DNA of 64,000 nt from Blastomonas sp. (GTDB lineage Bacteria > Pseudomonadota > Alphaproteobacteria > Sphingomonadales > Sphingomonadaceae): NCBI RefSeq assembly GCF_030373265.1, contig NZ_JAUCZC010000002.1, forward strand, positions 124,001-188,000. Direction: 5' to 3'. The notes beneath the pieces are model-generated. The model did not search any database and was not told where the DNA came from. It saw nothing but the letters and a program-made list of their open reading frames with translations. Positions 8,186 through 17,331 of this stretch are shown one piece after another. The stretch's first letter is position 1. Each line of letters starts with the position of its first letter. The translations under genes and the position numbers were made by a program.

Positions 8186-9670
8186 ATGAACTCGGAAACC
8201 GCCGTTTCGCTGGGCGCCTATTTTGTGCTGATGATCGGCATCGGCCTGTATGCCTGGCGCAAATCGACCAGCAACGTGTCCGAGTTCATGCTGGGCGGGC
8301 GCAACCTGCCGCCCGCGGTCGCGGCGCTCTCGGCCGGCGCGTCGGACATGAGCGGCTGGATGCTGATGGGGCTTCCGGGCGCGGTCTTTCTCGGCGGCTT
8401 CAGCGCGGTGTGGATCGCGGTCGGGCTGACCATCGGCGCGTGGGCCAACTATCGCCTCGTCGCGCCGCGGCTGCGCGCCTATACCGAAATAGCCGACGAT
8501 GCGGTGACCATTCCCGATTATCTCGAAAAGCGCTTCGATGATCGCAGCCGCAACATCAGGGTCATCGCCTCGCTGGTGATCGTGATATTCTTTACGCTGT
8601 ACACTTCAGCCGGCCTCGTCGCCGGGGGCAAGTTGTTCGAAGCCTCGTTCGGCTATGATTACCGCTTCGGGCTGGTGCTGACCGCCTCGGTGGTGGTGCT
8701 TTACACCCTGTTCGGCGGCTTTCTGGCTGTGAGCCTGACCGATTTCGTCCAGGGCTGCATCATGTTCATCGCCCTGGTGCTGGTGCCGATCGTGGCGATT
8801 GCCGCGGTGGGCGGCTGGTCGGACACCCAGGCCGCAGCGACCGCCATCCATCCGGATTATTTCGACTGGTTCGCAGGGATCGGTACGCTGGGAATCATCT
8901 CGAGCCTCGCTTGGGGGCTGGGCTATTTCGGCCAGCCGCACATCATCGTGCGGTTCATGGCGGTGCGCTCGGTCAAGGACATGCCCGCGACCCGCCGGAT
9001 CGGCATGTCTTGGATGATCGTCACGGTCATCGGTGCGGTGCTGTGCGGCATCGGCGGGCTTGCCTATGTGGCGCAGAACAACATCGCCTTGGCGGATCCA
9101 GAGACGATCTTCATCGTCCTGTCGCAGACGCTGTTCCACCCGTACATCACCGGCTTCCTGCTGGCGGCGATTCTGGCGGCGATCATGAGCACGATCTCTT
9201 CGCAGCTGCTGGTGTCGTCGAGTTCGCTGACCGAGGATTTCTACAAGACGTTCTACCGCCAGTCCGCCAGCCAGACCGAGCTGGTGATGGTCGGCAGGGC
9301 AGCTACGCTGGTGGTGGCGATCGTCGCGATCTTCCTGGCGCTCGACCGGTCGAGCAGCATCCTTTCGCTGGTCGGCAATGCCTGGGCAGGCTTCGGCGCG
9401 GCGTTCGGCCCGGTCATCCTGCTCAGCCTGCACTGGCGGCGCATGACCCGCCAGGGTGCGCTGGCCGGGATCGTCGGCGGCGCTGCAACGGTGCTGATCT
9501 GGCTCTACGCACCGTTCACCATCGGCGGTCAGGCCCCGAGCGATGTGATCTATGAGATCGTCCCCGGCTTCCTCGTCAGCCTGATCGCGGCAGTCGCGGT
9601 CAGCCATTTCGGCAAGGCTGCACCGACCACGCTGGAAAAGAACTTCACCGCGATGCTCGCCGAACAATAA
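8186..9670 (+). CDS. putP: Sodium/proline symporter
   Basis: Imports proline with sodium across the inner membrane. It is a 494-residue member of the sodium:solute symporter (SSS) family with about 13 hydrophobic helices. Diagnostic PutP features include FMLGGRNLPPAVAALSAGASDMSGWMLMGLPG in the first helices (sodium and proline contacts), GYFGQPHIIVRFMA, and the ILAAIMSTISSQLLVSSS sodium-site helix. It lies 51 bases after proA, so synthesis and uptake of proline appear to share one transcript. Specificity for proline is inferred from the family and the context. Confidence 0.9.
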   Translation: MNSETAVSLGAYFVLMIGIGLYAWRKSTSNVSEFMLGGRNLPPAVAALSAGASDMSGWMLMGLPGAVFLGGFSAVWIAVGLTIGAWANYRLVAPRLRAYTEIADDAVTIPDYLEKRFDDRSRNIRVIASLVIVIFFTLYTSAGLVAGGKLFEASFGYDYRFGLVLTASVVVLYTLFGGFLAVSLTDFVQGCIMFIALVLVPIVAIAAVGGWSDTQAAATAIHPDYFDWFAGIGTLGIISSLAWGLGYFGQPHIIVRFMAVRSVKDMPATRRIGMSWMIVTVIGAVLCGIGGLAYVAQNNIALADPETIFIVLSQTLFHPYITGFLLAAILAAIMSTISSQLLVSSSSLTEDFYKTFYRQSASQTELVMVGRAATLVVAIVAIFLALDRSSSILSLVGNAWAGFGAAFGPVILLSLHWRRMTRQGALAGIVGGAATVLIWLYAPFTIGGQAPSDVIYEIVPGFLVSLIAAVAVSHFGKAAPTTLEKNFTAMLAEQ

Positions 9671-9824
9671 CCGGGACGTCCTAGGGCGCGGGGCCTAAGG
9701 GGGTGCGGGGCACAGGTGAGACCCGCTCTGGGCCGCCCGCCAGACGGCCGTTGGTCGCGACGGGCTGGTTGCATTAATAGACTTTGTCGTTACCAAGTTT
9801 CTAGATGCCTCTGGATGCTTATCT

Positions 9825-10763
9825 GTGAACTTGCCGACCGACGACAAGCAGCCCCACCGGCTGCCATCAAACTCGGCCAGGCGATCGCTCGACGTTCTGG
9901 GGGATCGCTGGACGCTGATGATCCTGTTTCTGGCTTTCGACCGTGTCCGCCGCTTCGACGTGTTCCAGACCCGCACCAAGATGGCGCGCAGCCTGCTGGC
10001 CAACCGGCTGGCGCGCCTCGTCGATGTCGGCGTTTTTTGCCGCGTCGAGTACCAAAAGCGGCCGGTGCGCCATGAATACCGCCTCACCCCGATGGGCCTA
10101 GACCTGTTCGGCGCGTCGCTGATGATCATTCGATGGGAAAAACTGTGGTTCCCCGATCCCGAGGCCCCGATCCACTGGTTGGAACACGCATGCGGCAACG
10201 TGTTCCTTCCCGAACTGCGCTGCAGCGCGTGCGATCGCGAGGTGGTCGCCCGCGACGTCGTTGCCGAGGATGGCCCCGGTGCCGGGTTCGATCCGCCGCA
10301 AATGCCGCGCGTCCAGCGTCGCTCGCGCGTGGCGCGGATCGATCCCGATCCGCACGAGAAGATGCTGGAGCGCGCGCTCGAGGTGATCGGCGATCGCTGG
10401 ATCACTCATACCATCGCATCAGCCTTTACCGGTGTGCGGCGCTTCGGCGCCTTCCAGAGCGAGCTGGGGGTCGCCCCCAATATCCTGTCGGAGCGTCTGG
10501 CGCGGCTGATCGATCTGGGCATATTCGAGCGGCAGCGCTATCAGGAAAAGCCCGAGCGGTTCGAATACCGGCTGACCCCGGTGGGACGCGACCTGTTCCC
10601 TCTGATTGTCGAGCTGATCCGTTGGGGCGACCGTTGGCTGGCAACGGACAAGGGGCCGCCGCAGATCCTGACGCATCGACCGTGCGGTCAGCCGCTGGTG
10701 CCGCGGATCACCTGCGACCATTGCCACGAAGTGGTCACGGTGACCTCGACCAGGATCGGCTGA
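9825..10763 (+). CDS. Tandem-domain HxlR-family transcriptional regulator
   Basis: A 312-residue protein with two winged-helix HxlR domains in one chain; ordinary HxlR proteins are about 110-150 residues. The first domain (about residues 18-105) has LDVLGDRWTLMILFLAF and EYRLTPMGLDLF. The second (about 178-265) has LEVIGDRWITHTIASAF and EYRLTPVGRDLF. Each is followed by a possible metal-binding or structural segment: HACGNVFLPELRCSACD, and HRPCGQPLVPRITCDHCH. HxlR proteins usually sense electrophiles or small aromatics. A fused pair could bind DNA as an intramolecular dimer. The start is GTG at 9825. It converges on the catabolic operon and is the only regulator there, so it is the likely controller. 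Confidence 0.85.
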   Translation: MNLPTDDKQPHRLPSNSARRSLDVLGDRWTLMILFLAFDRVRRFDVFQTRTKMARSLLANRLARLVDVGVFCRVEYQKRPVRHEYRLTPMGLDLFGASLMIIRWEKLWFPDPEAPIHWLEHACGNVFLPELRCSACDREVVARDVVAEDGPGAGFDPPQMPRVQRRSRVARIDPDPHEKMLERALEVIGDRWITHTIASAFTGVRRFGAFQSELGVAPNILSERLARLIDLGIFERQRYQEKPERFEYRLTPVGRDLFPLIVELIRWGDRWLATDKGPPQILTHRPCGQPLVPRITCDHCHEVVTVTSTRIG

Positions 10764-10766
10764 GGA

Positions 10767-11180
10767 TCAGGCGACCAGTGCACGCACGTGATCGGGCGCG
10801 GGCTTGCCTTCGCGCAGCTTTTCCATCCGCCGCGTATCGAGATAATCGCGCCATGCTGCGATGCAGTCGCCGTCAAATTCGATCACCGCGGCATAGGGCA
10901 TTTCAACCGTGACGCCGCTGTGCATGCGGTAGCCGTCGACGCCCTCGACGAACAACAGCCCGGGGGCCTCGGCGTGACGCAGGATCCGCCACTGCGTTTC
11001 GGCCATGTCTGTGCGCAGTTGCGCCAGAAACGAGCGTACGGCAGGCTTTCCCGATATCGGGCCGAACGCCCCGGCGGCGACATGCCAGCGGACATCGTCG
11101 GTCATCAGGTCCAGCACGCCGTCGATCTCTCCGGCATTCCACCACTGGACCAGCTGCTCGAATATGGCGATCCGGCTCAT
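10767..11180 (-). CDS. Limonene-epoxide-hydrolase-like / SnoaL-fold protein
   Basis: A 137-residue cone-shaped NTF2/SnoaL-fold protein resembling limonene-1,2-epoxide hydrolase. It shows the helical opening IAIFEQLVQWWNAGEID, the motif EGVD where the epoxide hydrolase has ERVD, and WRDYLD where it has WRDYFD. The catalytic Asp of WRD and the Asp of EGVD are present, but the Arg is Gly. It is the last gene of the minus-strand catabolic operon and its ATG overlaps the preceding ligase stop by 4 bases. Epoxide hydrolysis is not assured; ketosteroid-isomerase-type or dehydratase activity is equally possible with this fold. Confidence 0.75.
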   Translation of the reverse strand: MSRIAIFEQLVQWWNAGEIDGVLDLMTDDVRWHVAAGAFGPISGKPAVRSFLAQLRTDMAETQWRILRHAEAPGLLFVEGVDGYRMHSGVTVEMPYAAVIEFDGDCIAAWRDYLDTRRMEKLREGKPAPDHVRALVA

Positions 11181-12880
11181 CCGAGCATCTCCAGCACCTG
11201 CTCGCGCAGCTCACGGCGCGAGACCTTGTTCATCGCATTGCGCGGCAGCGCGTCCATCGTGACCATCTGTTGCGGCAGCTTGAACCGCGCGAGACCCAGA
11301 TTCTCCAGCCATTGGGTGAGCGCAGACAGTTCGACCGCTTCCCCGTCGACCGGCACCACAACCGCACACATCCGTTCGCCCAGCCGGTCATCGGGCACGC
11401 CGACCACGGCCGCTTCACGGATCGCCGGATGGCCGGCCAGCATATCGTCGATTTCGGCAGGCGAGATGTTCACGCCGCCCCGCACGATGATCTCCTTGCA
11501 CCGTCCCACGAAACGATAGAAGCGCGGCACCGGACCGTCACCGGCGATCTCGAACAGGTCACCGGTGCGATAGAAGCCCTGCGCATCGAACGCATTGGCG
11601 GTCGTTTCGGGGTTCTCCCAATAGCCGCCGAACGTCGCCGCACCCTGAAAGCGCAGCTCGCCGGGCTTGCCGGGTTCGGTGATGTCCTGCTCGGTTTCCA
11701 GATCAACCAGGCGCGTCTGGATCATGGTGCTCGCCAGACTGTCGGGCCACTCGATCCCTTCGACACCCATGCGCGGAAAATAGCGGGCGCGCTCGGTATG
11801 GTCGGGCATCGAGCGGGCGTCGCTGAACAGCGACGCGCCTTCGTTGGACCCATAGATGTTGCACAGTTCGATCCCGTAATCCTCGGCAAAGCCCTTGATC
11901 GTGAACGGGGATAGCGGCGCCGAGCCCGACCCGATCGCGCGCAGGGAGGAAAGATCCATGCTGTCGAGCAATCCCGGCGCCTTGAGCAGCGCGGTGAGGA
12001 TCGCAGGCGCGGCGATGGTGTAGTTCACGCGCTCCTCGACGATCTGGCGCAGGAACAGCTCGAGGTCGAACGGGTGGTGGAGCACCAATGTGCCGCGGTG
12101 CATCAGCCACGGTGTCACCAGCCCGAAGGATCCGATGTTCACCAGCGGAAACGGGTTGAGCAGCACTTCGCCTTCGCGAATGTCGGCGGCTTCGGCGACC
12201 ATCTGGCCGTTGACGATCCACTGGCTGTGATCGCGCGGGACACCCTTTGGCCGGGCTTCGGTGCCGGAGGTCCAGAAGATCGTGAAGACTTCGCCCGGCC
12301 CGCTCGGCTGCGCGGTGTGATAGGCTGCGGCGCGGCTCGGATCGGCGGCCGCGATGGCGGCATCGAAGTCGACGGCCCCATCGGGCACGTTGCCGCCGAT
12401 GATCAACACCTGGCAGTCGCGACCCTGGGCCACATCCAGCGCCATCGCCGCATGATCGAACCCGGCAAACTGCGCCAGCGTGACGATCGCGCGCGGGCGG
12501 ACGGTGTCGACCACGTACGAAAGCTCGTGCTTGCGATAGGGCGTCACCACCGGCGAAATCATCAGCCCGATGCGCGATGCCGCCAGCGCCAGGATCACCG
12601 TGTCGGCGACATTGGGCAACTGGTAGGTGAGAACATCGTCCTTCTTCAGCCCGCAGTCGAGCAACGCGGCGCCAACGCGATCGACATCGTCGCCCAGCGC
12701 CGACCAGCTCAAGCGACGAGGCGGCGTGCCGTCGAGATCGGCGCGATTGGCAGGGTCAACCAGCGCGGTGCGGTCACCCACCTCGCGCCGGTTGCGCTGG
12801 AGCCAATCGTCTAGCGTCAGCTCGCCCCACCAGCCCTTGGCAGTATAATCGTCGATACGGTCTTGCGGCGTCAGTTGCAT
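11177..12880 (-). CDS. AMP-forming acyl-CoA ligase
   Basis: An ANL-superfamily adenylating enzyme that would activate a carboxylic acid with ATP and CoA. The P-loop-like A3 motif reads TIFWTSGTEARPKGVPRDH. YGSNEGASLF is the A5 segment, FYRTGDLFE the A7 motif, GRCKEIIVRGGVNISPAEID the A8 hinge, and a catalytic Lys lies near the end in AMNKVSRREL. The ATG at 12880 (MQLTPQDRIDDY) has a GGAGAG ribosome-binding site and gives 567 residues. A longer upstream frame lacks support. The substrate cannot be read from the sequence. Together with the second ligase at 15006 it suggests two CoA-activation steps in one pathway. Confidence 0.88.
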   Translation of the reverse strand: MQLTPQDRIDDYTAKGWWGELTLDDWLQRNRREVGDRTALVDPANRADLDGTPPRRLSWSALGDDVDRVGAALLDCGLKKDDVLTYQLPNVADTVILALAASRIGLMISPVVTPYRKHELSYVVDTVRPRAIVTLAQFAGFDHAAMALDVAQGRDCQVLIIGGNVPDGAVDFDAAIAAADPSRAAAYHTAQPSGPGEVFTIFWTSGTEARPKGVPRDHSQWIVNGQMVAEAADIREGEVLLNPFPLVNIGSFGLVTPWLMHRGTLVLHHPFDLELFLRQIVEERVNYTIAAPAILTALLKAPGLLDSMDLSSLRAIGSGSAPLSPFTIKGFAEDYGIELCNIYGSNEGASLFSDARSMPDHTERARYFPRMGVEGIEWPDSLASTMIQTRLVDLETEQDITEPGKPGELRFQGAATFGGYWENPETTANAFDAQGFYRTGDLFEIAGDGPVPRFYRFVGRCKEIIVRGGVNISPAEIDDMLAGHPAIREAAVVGVPDDRLGERMCAVVVPVDGEAVELSALTQWLENLGLARFKLPQQMVTMDALPRNAMNKVSRRELREQVLEMLG

Positions 12881-12893
12881 GCTGGCTCTCCGT

Positions 12894-13694
12894 TCAGCGG
12901 GCGCGCTTGGGTGGCCAAGGCACGAAGCTCGACGTGCGCGCGATGTACTCGGCATAGCCGGGCTTGGTCTTGCGCATGCGGAACTCAAGCGTCGGTGCGC
13001 CCGACCATTTCATCAGCGTCCAGGTCAGCAACAGCGGCCCTGGCAGCGCCAGCCATCCCAGCTGCGTCTCCGCGCCGATCATGAAGAGGCCCCACCATAC
13101 GCAGGCATCGCCGAAGTAATTGGGGTGCCGGGTGTAGCGCCACAACCCGGTGGACAGGACCTGGCCCTGATTGGCGGGGTTCTTGCGGAAGCGCGTCAGC
13201 TGGTAATCGCCGATGCTTTCGAACAGGATCCCGAAGACCGCCAGGCCCGCACCGATATAGGCCAATGTCCCCAATTCCACCGGGTCGGCCTGGATCTGGC
13301 CCAGCATCACCGGCAGTGCAACGATGAACTGCAGCGGCGCCTGGGTGGCGAACACCAGCCAGAACGAGGCCTTGCCATAGGACCAGCCGCGCTTTTCGAG
13401 CGCCTTTTCCATCATCCGCACATAGCGCCGATCGGGTCCGTGGTCGCGCCAGCGCCAGAACAGATAGCCGCCCAGCCGGAGCGCCCACAGCGCACTGAGC
13501 GACAGCAGCAGCACCCGTCGGTCGGTGCCTCCGCCGACCTGGACAAAAGTCGCCAGCGCAAGCAGCGCCATGCCCAGCGCCCACCACGCATCGACCATCG
13601 TGACATCGCGGATCGATGCGCAAATCGCCCAGAGCAATGTGAAAGCGATCACCACGGTTACCGCGTCGATCGCCAGAATCTGCAACACGTCCAT
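12894..13694 (-). CDS. DUF1295 family membrane protein (steroid 5-alpha-reductase-like)
   Basis: A 266-residue polytopic membrane protein of the DUF1295 / 3-oxo-5-alpha-steroid 4-dehydrogenase superfamily. It has about six hydrophobic helices and the family motifs DAWWALGMALLAL, RYVRMMEK, and the C-terminal LWRYTRHPNYFGDACVWWGLF (the RHPNYFG box that binds NADPH in the superfamily). It ends with a Y-x-x-Y-I element (GYAEYIARTSSFVPWPP). The likely chemistry is reduction of a conjugated C=C bond on a lipophilic substrate, inferred from the superfamily. It is embedded in the catabolic operon between a ligase and an SDR. Confidence 0.85.
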   Translation of the reverse strand: MDVLQILAIDAVTVVIAFTLLWAICASIRDVTMVDAWWALGMALLALATFVQVGGGTDRRVLLLSLSALWALRLGGYLFWRWRDHGPDRRYVRMMEKALEKRGWSYGKASFWLVFATQAPLQFIVALPVMLGQIQADPVELGTLAYIGAGLAVFGILFESIGDYQLTRFRKNPANQGQVLSTGLWRYTRHPNYFGDACVWWGLFMIGAETQLGWLALPGPLLLTWTLMKWSGAPTLEFRMRKTKPGYAEYIARTSSFVPWPPKRAR

Positions 13695-13714
13695 CTACCT
13701 CTCCCCTCGCCGGA

Positions 13715-14479
13715 TCATCGCCCGGTCGAAATTGTTTCCATGTCGAGCATCCGCGCCAGCGCGCGTTCCTGCGCCTTGGGGTCGCGCGCCATAGCGGCGC
13801 GGACTTCCATCGCCATCCGGTCGGTATCGATCTCGTCGGCACCGCGCTTGATCGCAGACAGGCCGATGCGCGCGATGTCTTCTGGCCGCTCCTTGGCGCC
13901 ATCCACATGCGCCGCCATCCGCGTGTCGACCGAGCCGACGATCAGCGCGGTCACCGAGGTACCCTGCTTGGCAAGCTCGGCGCGGATCGAGGTGCTGGCA
14001 GCACGCGCGGCGAACTTGGATGGGCTGTATCCGCCCATTGCCGGAACAGCGACGACACCGCCCGACGACAGCACATTGACGATCGCGCCGCCGCCATTGG
14101 CTTTCAGGATCGGCGCAAACGCGCGGCACATGCCGAGCAGGCCGAAGAAATTGACCTCCATTTCCGCGCGGGCCGCGTCCATGGTTTCGGCACCGATCAA
14201 CCGCTGGTTGAGGAATGCGCCCGCGTTGTTGACCACCACCGACACATCCTGCGCCACTGCGGCCGCCGCTGCGATCTGCGCCGGGTCGGCGACGTCCAGC
14301 GCGAGCACGACGACGCGGTCGCCGCCCTCTTCGGCCAGATGGCGCGCATTGTCGGGATCGCGCGTGCCGACATAGACCTTGGCGGCGCCGGCGGCGAGAA
14401 AGGCGCGAACGAAGGCTTCGCCGATGCCGCGATTCCCGCCGGTGACCAGCGCGACCGACCCTGCAATCTCGGTCGCCAT
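13715..14479 (-). CDS. Short-chain dehydrogenase/reductase
   Basis: A 254-residue classical SDR. It has the dinucleotide motif VTGGNRGIGEAF (TGxxxGIG) at about residues 11-22, NNAG at about 83-86, a catalytic Ser in VLSSGG and the YxxxK pair in GYSPSKFA. The aspartate after the second strand is absent (VGTRDPDN), consistent with NADP(H) preference. The start ATG at 14479 overlaps the upstream gene's TGA (ATGA). An open frame continues further upstream but only as a shadow. It would oxidise or reduce an alcohol/ketone intermediate of the operon's pathway; the substrate is unknown. Confidence 0.92.
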   Translation of the reverse strand: MATEIAGSVALVTGGNRGIGEAFVRAFLAAGAAKVYVGTRDPDNARHLAEEGGDRVVVLALDVADPAQIAAAAAVAQDVSVVVNNAGAFLNQRLIGAETMDAARAEMEVNFFGLLGMCRAFAPILKANGGGAIVNVLSSGGVVAVPAMGGYSPSKFAARAASTSIRAELAKQGTSVTALIVGSVDTRMAAHVDGAKERPEDIARIGLSAIKRGADEIDTDRMAMEVRAAMARDPKAQERALARMLDMETISTGR

Positions 14480-15009
14480 CAGCCGGCAGCCCGCGCGGCA
14501 TAGACCAGATCGTCGGGCTTCTTTGCGCCCATCACCAGTTCGGTGCCCGCCGGGAACATCGTGCCGCGGCCCCAGGTTTCGGCCAGCGGCATTTCGTGGT
14601 TCCATTCCCAGACAAGCTGGCGGTGCGCGATCTTCCATGCGCCGTCGCGGCGCTCGAACCGGTCGATCGCGCGGGCCAGCGTCAGCGTGTCGAACTTCTC
14701 ACCGTCCTTCTTCATCCGCGCAAAGGCGAGGATGTAATGTTCGGCATGCGCGACATCGCCATCGAGCTCGATCACGAGGTTGGTGGCGAGATGGTTCATG
14801 ATGCCTGCCTTGGGCAGCATCTTGGCCATCAGCGCGACATAATCGCTGGCCGGGCCGTTATACACCCCGCCATGGTCCTCGATCGCATCGGGATGATAGG
14901 CCGCCGCGATCAGGTCGGCGTCGGCGCGGTCTGCCCCGCGGAGATACAGGTTGATGACATCGGTGATCGCCTGCTTGTCGATCAGGGCTTGTATGGCGGC
15001 TTCGGTCAC
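14479..15009 (-). CDS. SnoaL-like (NTF2-fold) domain protein
   Basis: A 176-residue protein of the SnoaL_4 / NTF2-like group: IQALIDKQAITDVINLYLRGADRAD at the N-terminus, then a YHPDAIEDHGGVYNG loop and WKIAHRQLVWEWN near the end. These matches are typical of small polyketide cyclases, scytalone-dehydratase-like and aromatic-ring-associated accessory enzymes. The HxxD pair (YHPDA, EDHG) may be the active-site acid/base residues. Its TGA overlaps the SDR start and its own ATG overlaps the feruloyl-CoA-synthase-like stop by 4 bases, so it is translated in a tightly coupled chain. Confidence 0.8.
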   Translation of the reverse strand: MTEAAIQALIDKQAITDVINLYLRGADRADADLIAAAYHPDAIEDHGGVYNGPASDYVALMAKMLPKAGIMNHLATNLVIELDGDVAHAEHYILAFARMKKDGEKFDTLTLARAIDRFERRDGAWKIAHRQLVWEWNHEMPLAETWGRGTMFPAGTELVMGAKKPDDLVYAARAAG

Positions 15010-16820
15010 GTGTTCTCTCCAAGGTCGATGATTTCGGAATCGGGCGTTTCGGCATACAGGCGCGCGATCTCGTCAGCGCGGCGATCAATCACCACCCGCC
15101 GATTGATCGTGCCCTTGTCCGACACTTCGTGTGCATTCGCGCTTGGCGGTTCGCTCAGCAGCAGCGCGCGGCGAATGCGCGACGATCCTCCCTGCTGGCC
15201 GGCATTGAAGGCCGCCAGCGCATCGGCGACCTGCGCCCGCGTTGCGCCCTTGGCAGGCCAGGCGAGCAGACCCAGATAGGGTCGGTCGGCGTCGCACAGC
15301 ACAACATCCTGCACCAGCGGCGACAGCGCCTTGATCAGCTGATCGCGCAACGCGCCGCCATAGACCCACGCGCCACTGGATAGCTTGAACTCCTCGGCAA
15401 GCCTGCCGGCAAATGCCAGCCCGGCCTCAGGCCGATCGGGATCGTTGAACACCGCCATGTCGCCGGTTCTGTAGAAGCCTTCCTCGTCAAAGGCTTCGGC
15501 GGTCTTTTCGGGTTCGTCGAGATAGCCCCGAGTGACCATGCGGCCCTTGACGCGGACCTCATAGCGGTCGCCCTGCGGCACCAGCTTGACCGTTGCGCCC
15601 GGGGCGGGAAGCCCGATCCCGACGCGCTCGGTCTCGAAATAGATCGCCATGAACGCCGACACCGTCTCGGTCGCGCCATAGCCCGATGTCAGCATGATGC
15701 GATGCCCGGTTTCGGCGATCGCGGCTGCCTGAAGCCGGTCGTACACCGGCTGGCTGAGCCCGGCGCCGCCATAGAGCATCACGCGCAGCTTGGAGAAGAA
15801 GCGCTTGCGCAGGACGGGATCGCTCTCCAGCGCCTCGACCAGCATGCCATAGCCCATCGGCACGTTGTTATAGAAGCCGACCGCGACCTCGCGCATGTTG
15901 CGGATGGACTCGTCGAACAGGCCGGGCACCGGCTTGCCGTCGTCGATATACAGCGTGCCACCTTCGGTCAGGGTGGTGCGCAGCACCGAAGCCCCCGCGG
16001 CGTGATGCCACGGCAGCCAGTCGAGCATGGCATCCTGCCAGCCCGCCGCCTCGCCGACCATCTGGCGGCACTGGATCGAATTGGTGCCCAGATTGTCGAA
16101 GGTGATTTCCACCAGCTTGGGCATTCCGGTCGACCCGGAGGTCAGCATGAACGCTGCGATATCGTCGGAACCGATAGCGTTGATGGCGGCCTGCACCGCC
16201 TGGGTTGCGGGGGTGCCGTACAATGTCTCGAGCGAGGTCGCATCAGCCTCGACCGCCGATGGATCATCGGTCACGATGCGCGCGTCGCCCAGATCCAGCG
16301 CGGCCAGCGCTGGCGCCATGCGCGCGGCCTTGCCGGCGACCACGACGCCCGGGCGGGTCTTGGCGATCACATGGGCCAGGCGACCGTAATCCCCCCCCAG
16401 CGACGCGTAAGCGCTGCTCACCGGCACCACCGGCAGCCCTGCGGCCCAGCCGGCAAAGCTCATCACCACGAACGCGAGGCTGTTGTCCGCGATCAACAAA
16501 AGCGGCCGCGCGGCAGGCGCATGATCGATCAGCCACTGGGTGGCGGAATCGACCTGCGCCTTCAGCTCGGCATAGCTGACCGTGCGCCAGCCCTCGCGCC
16601 CTGCTTCGCGCCACGCCAGCGCAGCCTTATCGCCCTTTTCGGTCGCCATCCGCGCAAAGGCGGCGGGCAGATTAGGATCGAAATCGGCCAGCGGGATATT
16701 GGTCGCAAGTATGATGCTGCCGTCGTCACGCCGATCGACCGAAAGATCGACGTCCATCAGCTTGGCTTCGCGATAGGGCGGCGGCGCTGCGGGGTTTTCA
16801 GTTGGCAAAACGCTAGCCAT
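15006..16820 (-). CDS. Feruloyl-CoA synthase-like acyl-CoA ligase
   Basis: A second ANL ligase, about 604 residues, distinct from the one at 11177. It carries SGSTGMPKLVEITFDN as the A3 loop, DWLPWHHAAGAS as A4, SGYGATETVS as A5 and YRTGDMAVF as A7. The DWLPWxH motif and the unusual C-terminal segment EEFKLSSGAWVYGGALRDQLI belong to the feruloyl-CoA synthase family, which activates hydroxycinnamate-type acids. The start is ATG at 16820 (MASVLP); a TTG two codons upstream is also possible. Substrate specificity is a family inference; it may accept another aryl or terpenoid acid. Confidence 0.85.
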   Translation of the reverse strand: MASVLPTENPAAPPPYREAKLMDVDLSVDRRDDGSIILATNIPLADFDPNLPAAFARMATEKGDKAALAWREAGREGWRTVSYAELKAQVDSATQWLIDHAPAARPLLLIADNSLAFVVMSFAGWAAGLPVVPVSSAYASLGGDYGRLAHVIAKTRPGVVVAGKAARMAPALAALDLGDARIVTDDPSAVEADATSLETLYGTPATQAVQAAINAIGSDDIAAFMLTSGSTGMPKLVEITFDNLGTNSIQCRQMVGEAAGWQDAMLDWLPWHHAAGASVLRTTLTEGGTLYIDDGKPVPGLFDESIRNMREVAVGFYNNVPMGYGMLVEALESDPVLRKRFFSKLRVMLYGGAGLSQPVYDRLQAAAIAETGHRIMLTSGYGATETVSAFMAIYFETERVGIGLPAPGATVKLVPQGDRYEVRVKGRMVTRGYLDEPEKTAEAFDEEGFYRTGDMAVFNDPDRPEAGLAFAGRLAEEFKLSSGAWVYGGALRDQLIKALSPLVQDVVLCDADRPYLGLLAWPAKGATRAQVADALAAFNAGQQGGSSRIRRALLLSEPPSANAHEVSDKGTINRRVVIDRRADEIARLYAETPDSEIIDLGENT

Positions 16821-16822
16821 CG

Positions 16823-17251
16823 TCAAACCGTCGGGCGATCGAGCATGGCATCGACATGCGGGCTGACACCCTTCCCCGCGAGCTGGTCTTCCTGCAGCCG
16901 GCCATCGAAATATTCGCGCCAGTGGCGGATCACGCCGTCTTCATATTCGAGGATACCGCAATAGGGGATGGCGACGCGGATGCCGTCGGTGGAGTCGAAT
17001 TCGTCGACGCCCTCCATCCATACGGTGTCGCCGGCCTGCGCGAAATCGAACAGGCGCCAGCGATTGTTGGTGATCCGGCCCTTCATCGATTCCAGCGCCG
17101 CGCGCATCGCTTCGCGGCCCATGATCGGCGCGCGGATGCCCCCCGAATTGTTCCAGATGACATCCTCGTGCAGACAGGCGAGCACGCCCTCGACATCGCT
17201 GCGATGCCAGCTTTCGATCACGCGCTTGAGCGTTGCGATATGGTCCGTCAT
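16823..17251 (-). CDS. Limonene-epoxide-hydrolase-like protein, second paralogue
   Basis: A 142-residue NTF2/SnoaL-fold protein beginning MTDHIATLKRVIESW, placed by a strong AGGAGA ribosome-binding site. It has EGVD and WREYFD at the positions of the ERVD and WRDYFD active-site motifs of limonene epoxide hydrolase. Both the Arg and the second Asp are therefore changed (to Gly and Glu). An in-frame start at 17335 overlaps the thiolase stop as ATGA and would add a twin-arginine-like leader (RRRMMIGSAAT ... ALG), which would export the protein. The downstream start has the better ribosome-binding site. It lies in the middle of the catabolic operon. Confidence 0.75.
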   Translation of the reverse strand: MTDHIATLKRVIESWHRSDVEGVLACLHEDVIWNNSGGIRAPIMGREAMRAALESMKGRITNNRWRLFDFAQAGDTVWMEGVDEFDSTDGIRVAIPYCGILEYEDGVIRHWREYFDGRLQEDQLAGKGVSPHVDAMLDRPTV

Positions 17252-17331
17252 GATATTGTTCTCTCCTAGTGCCGGAACGCTGCACACAACGACAGTTGCG
17301 GCGCTTCCGATCATCATTCTTCTGCGATTGA

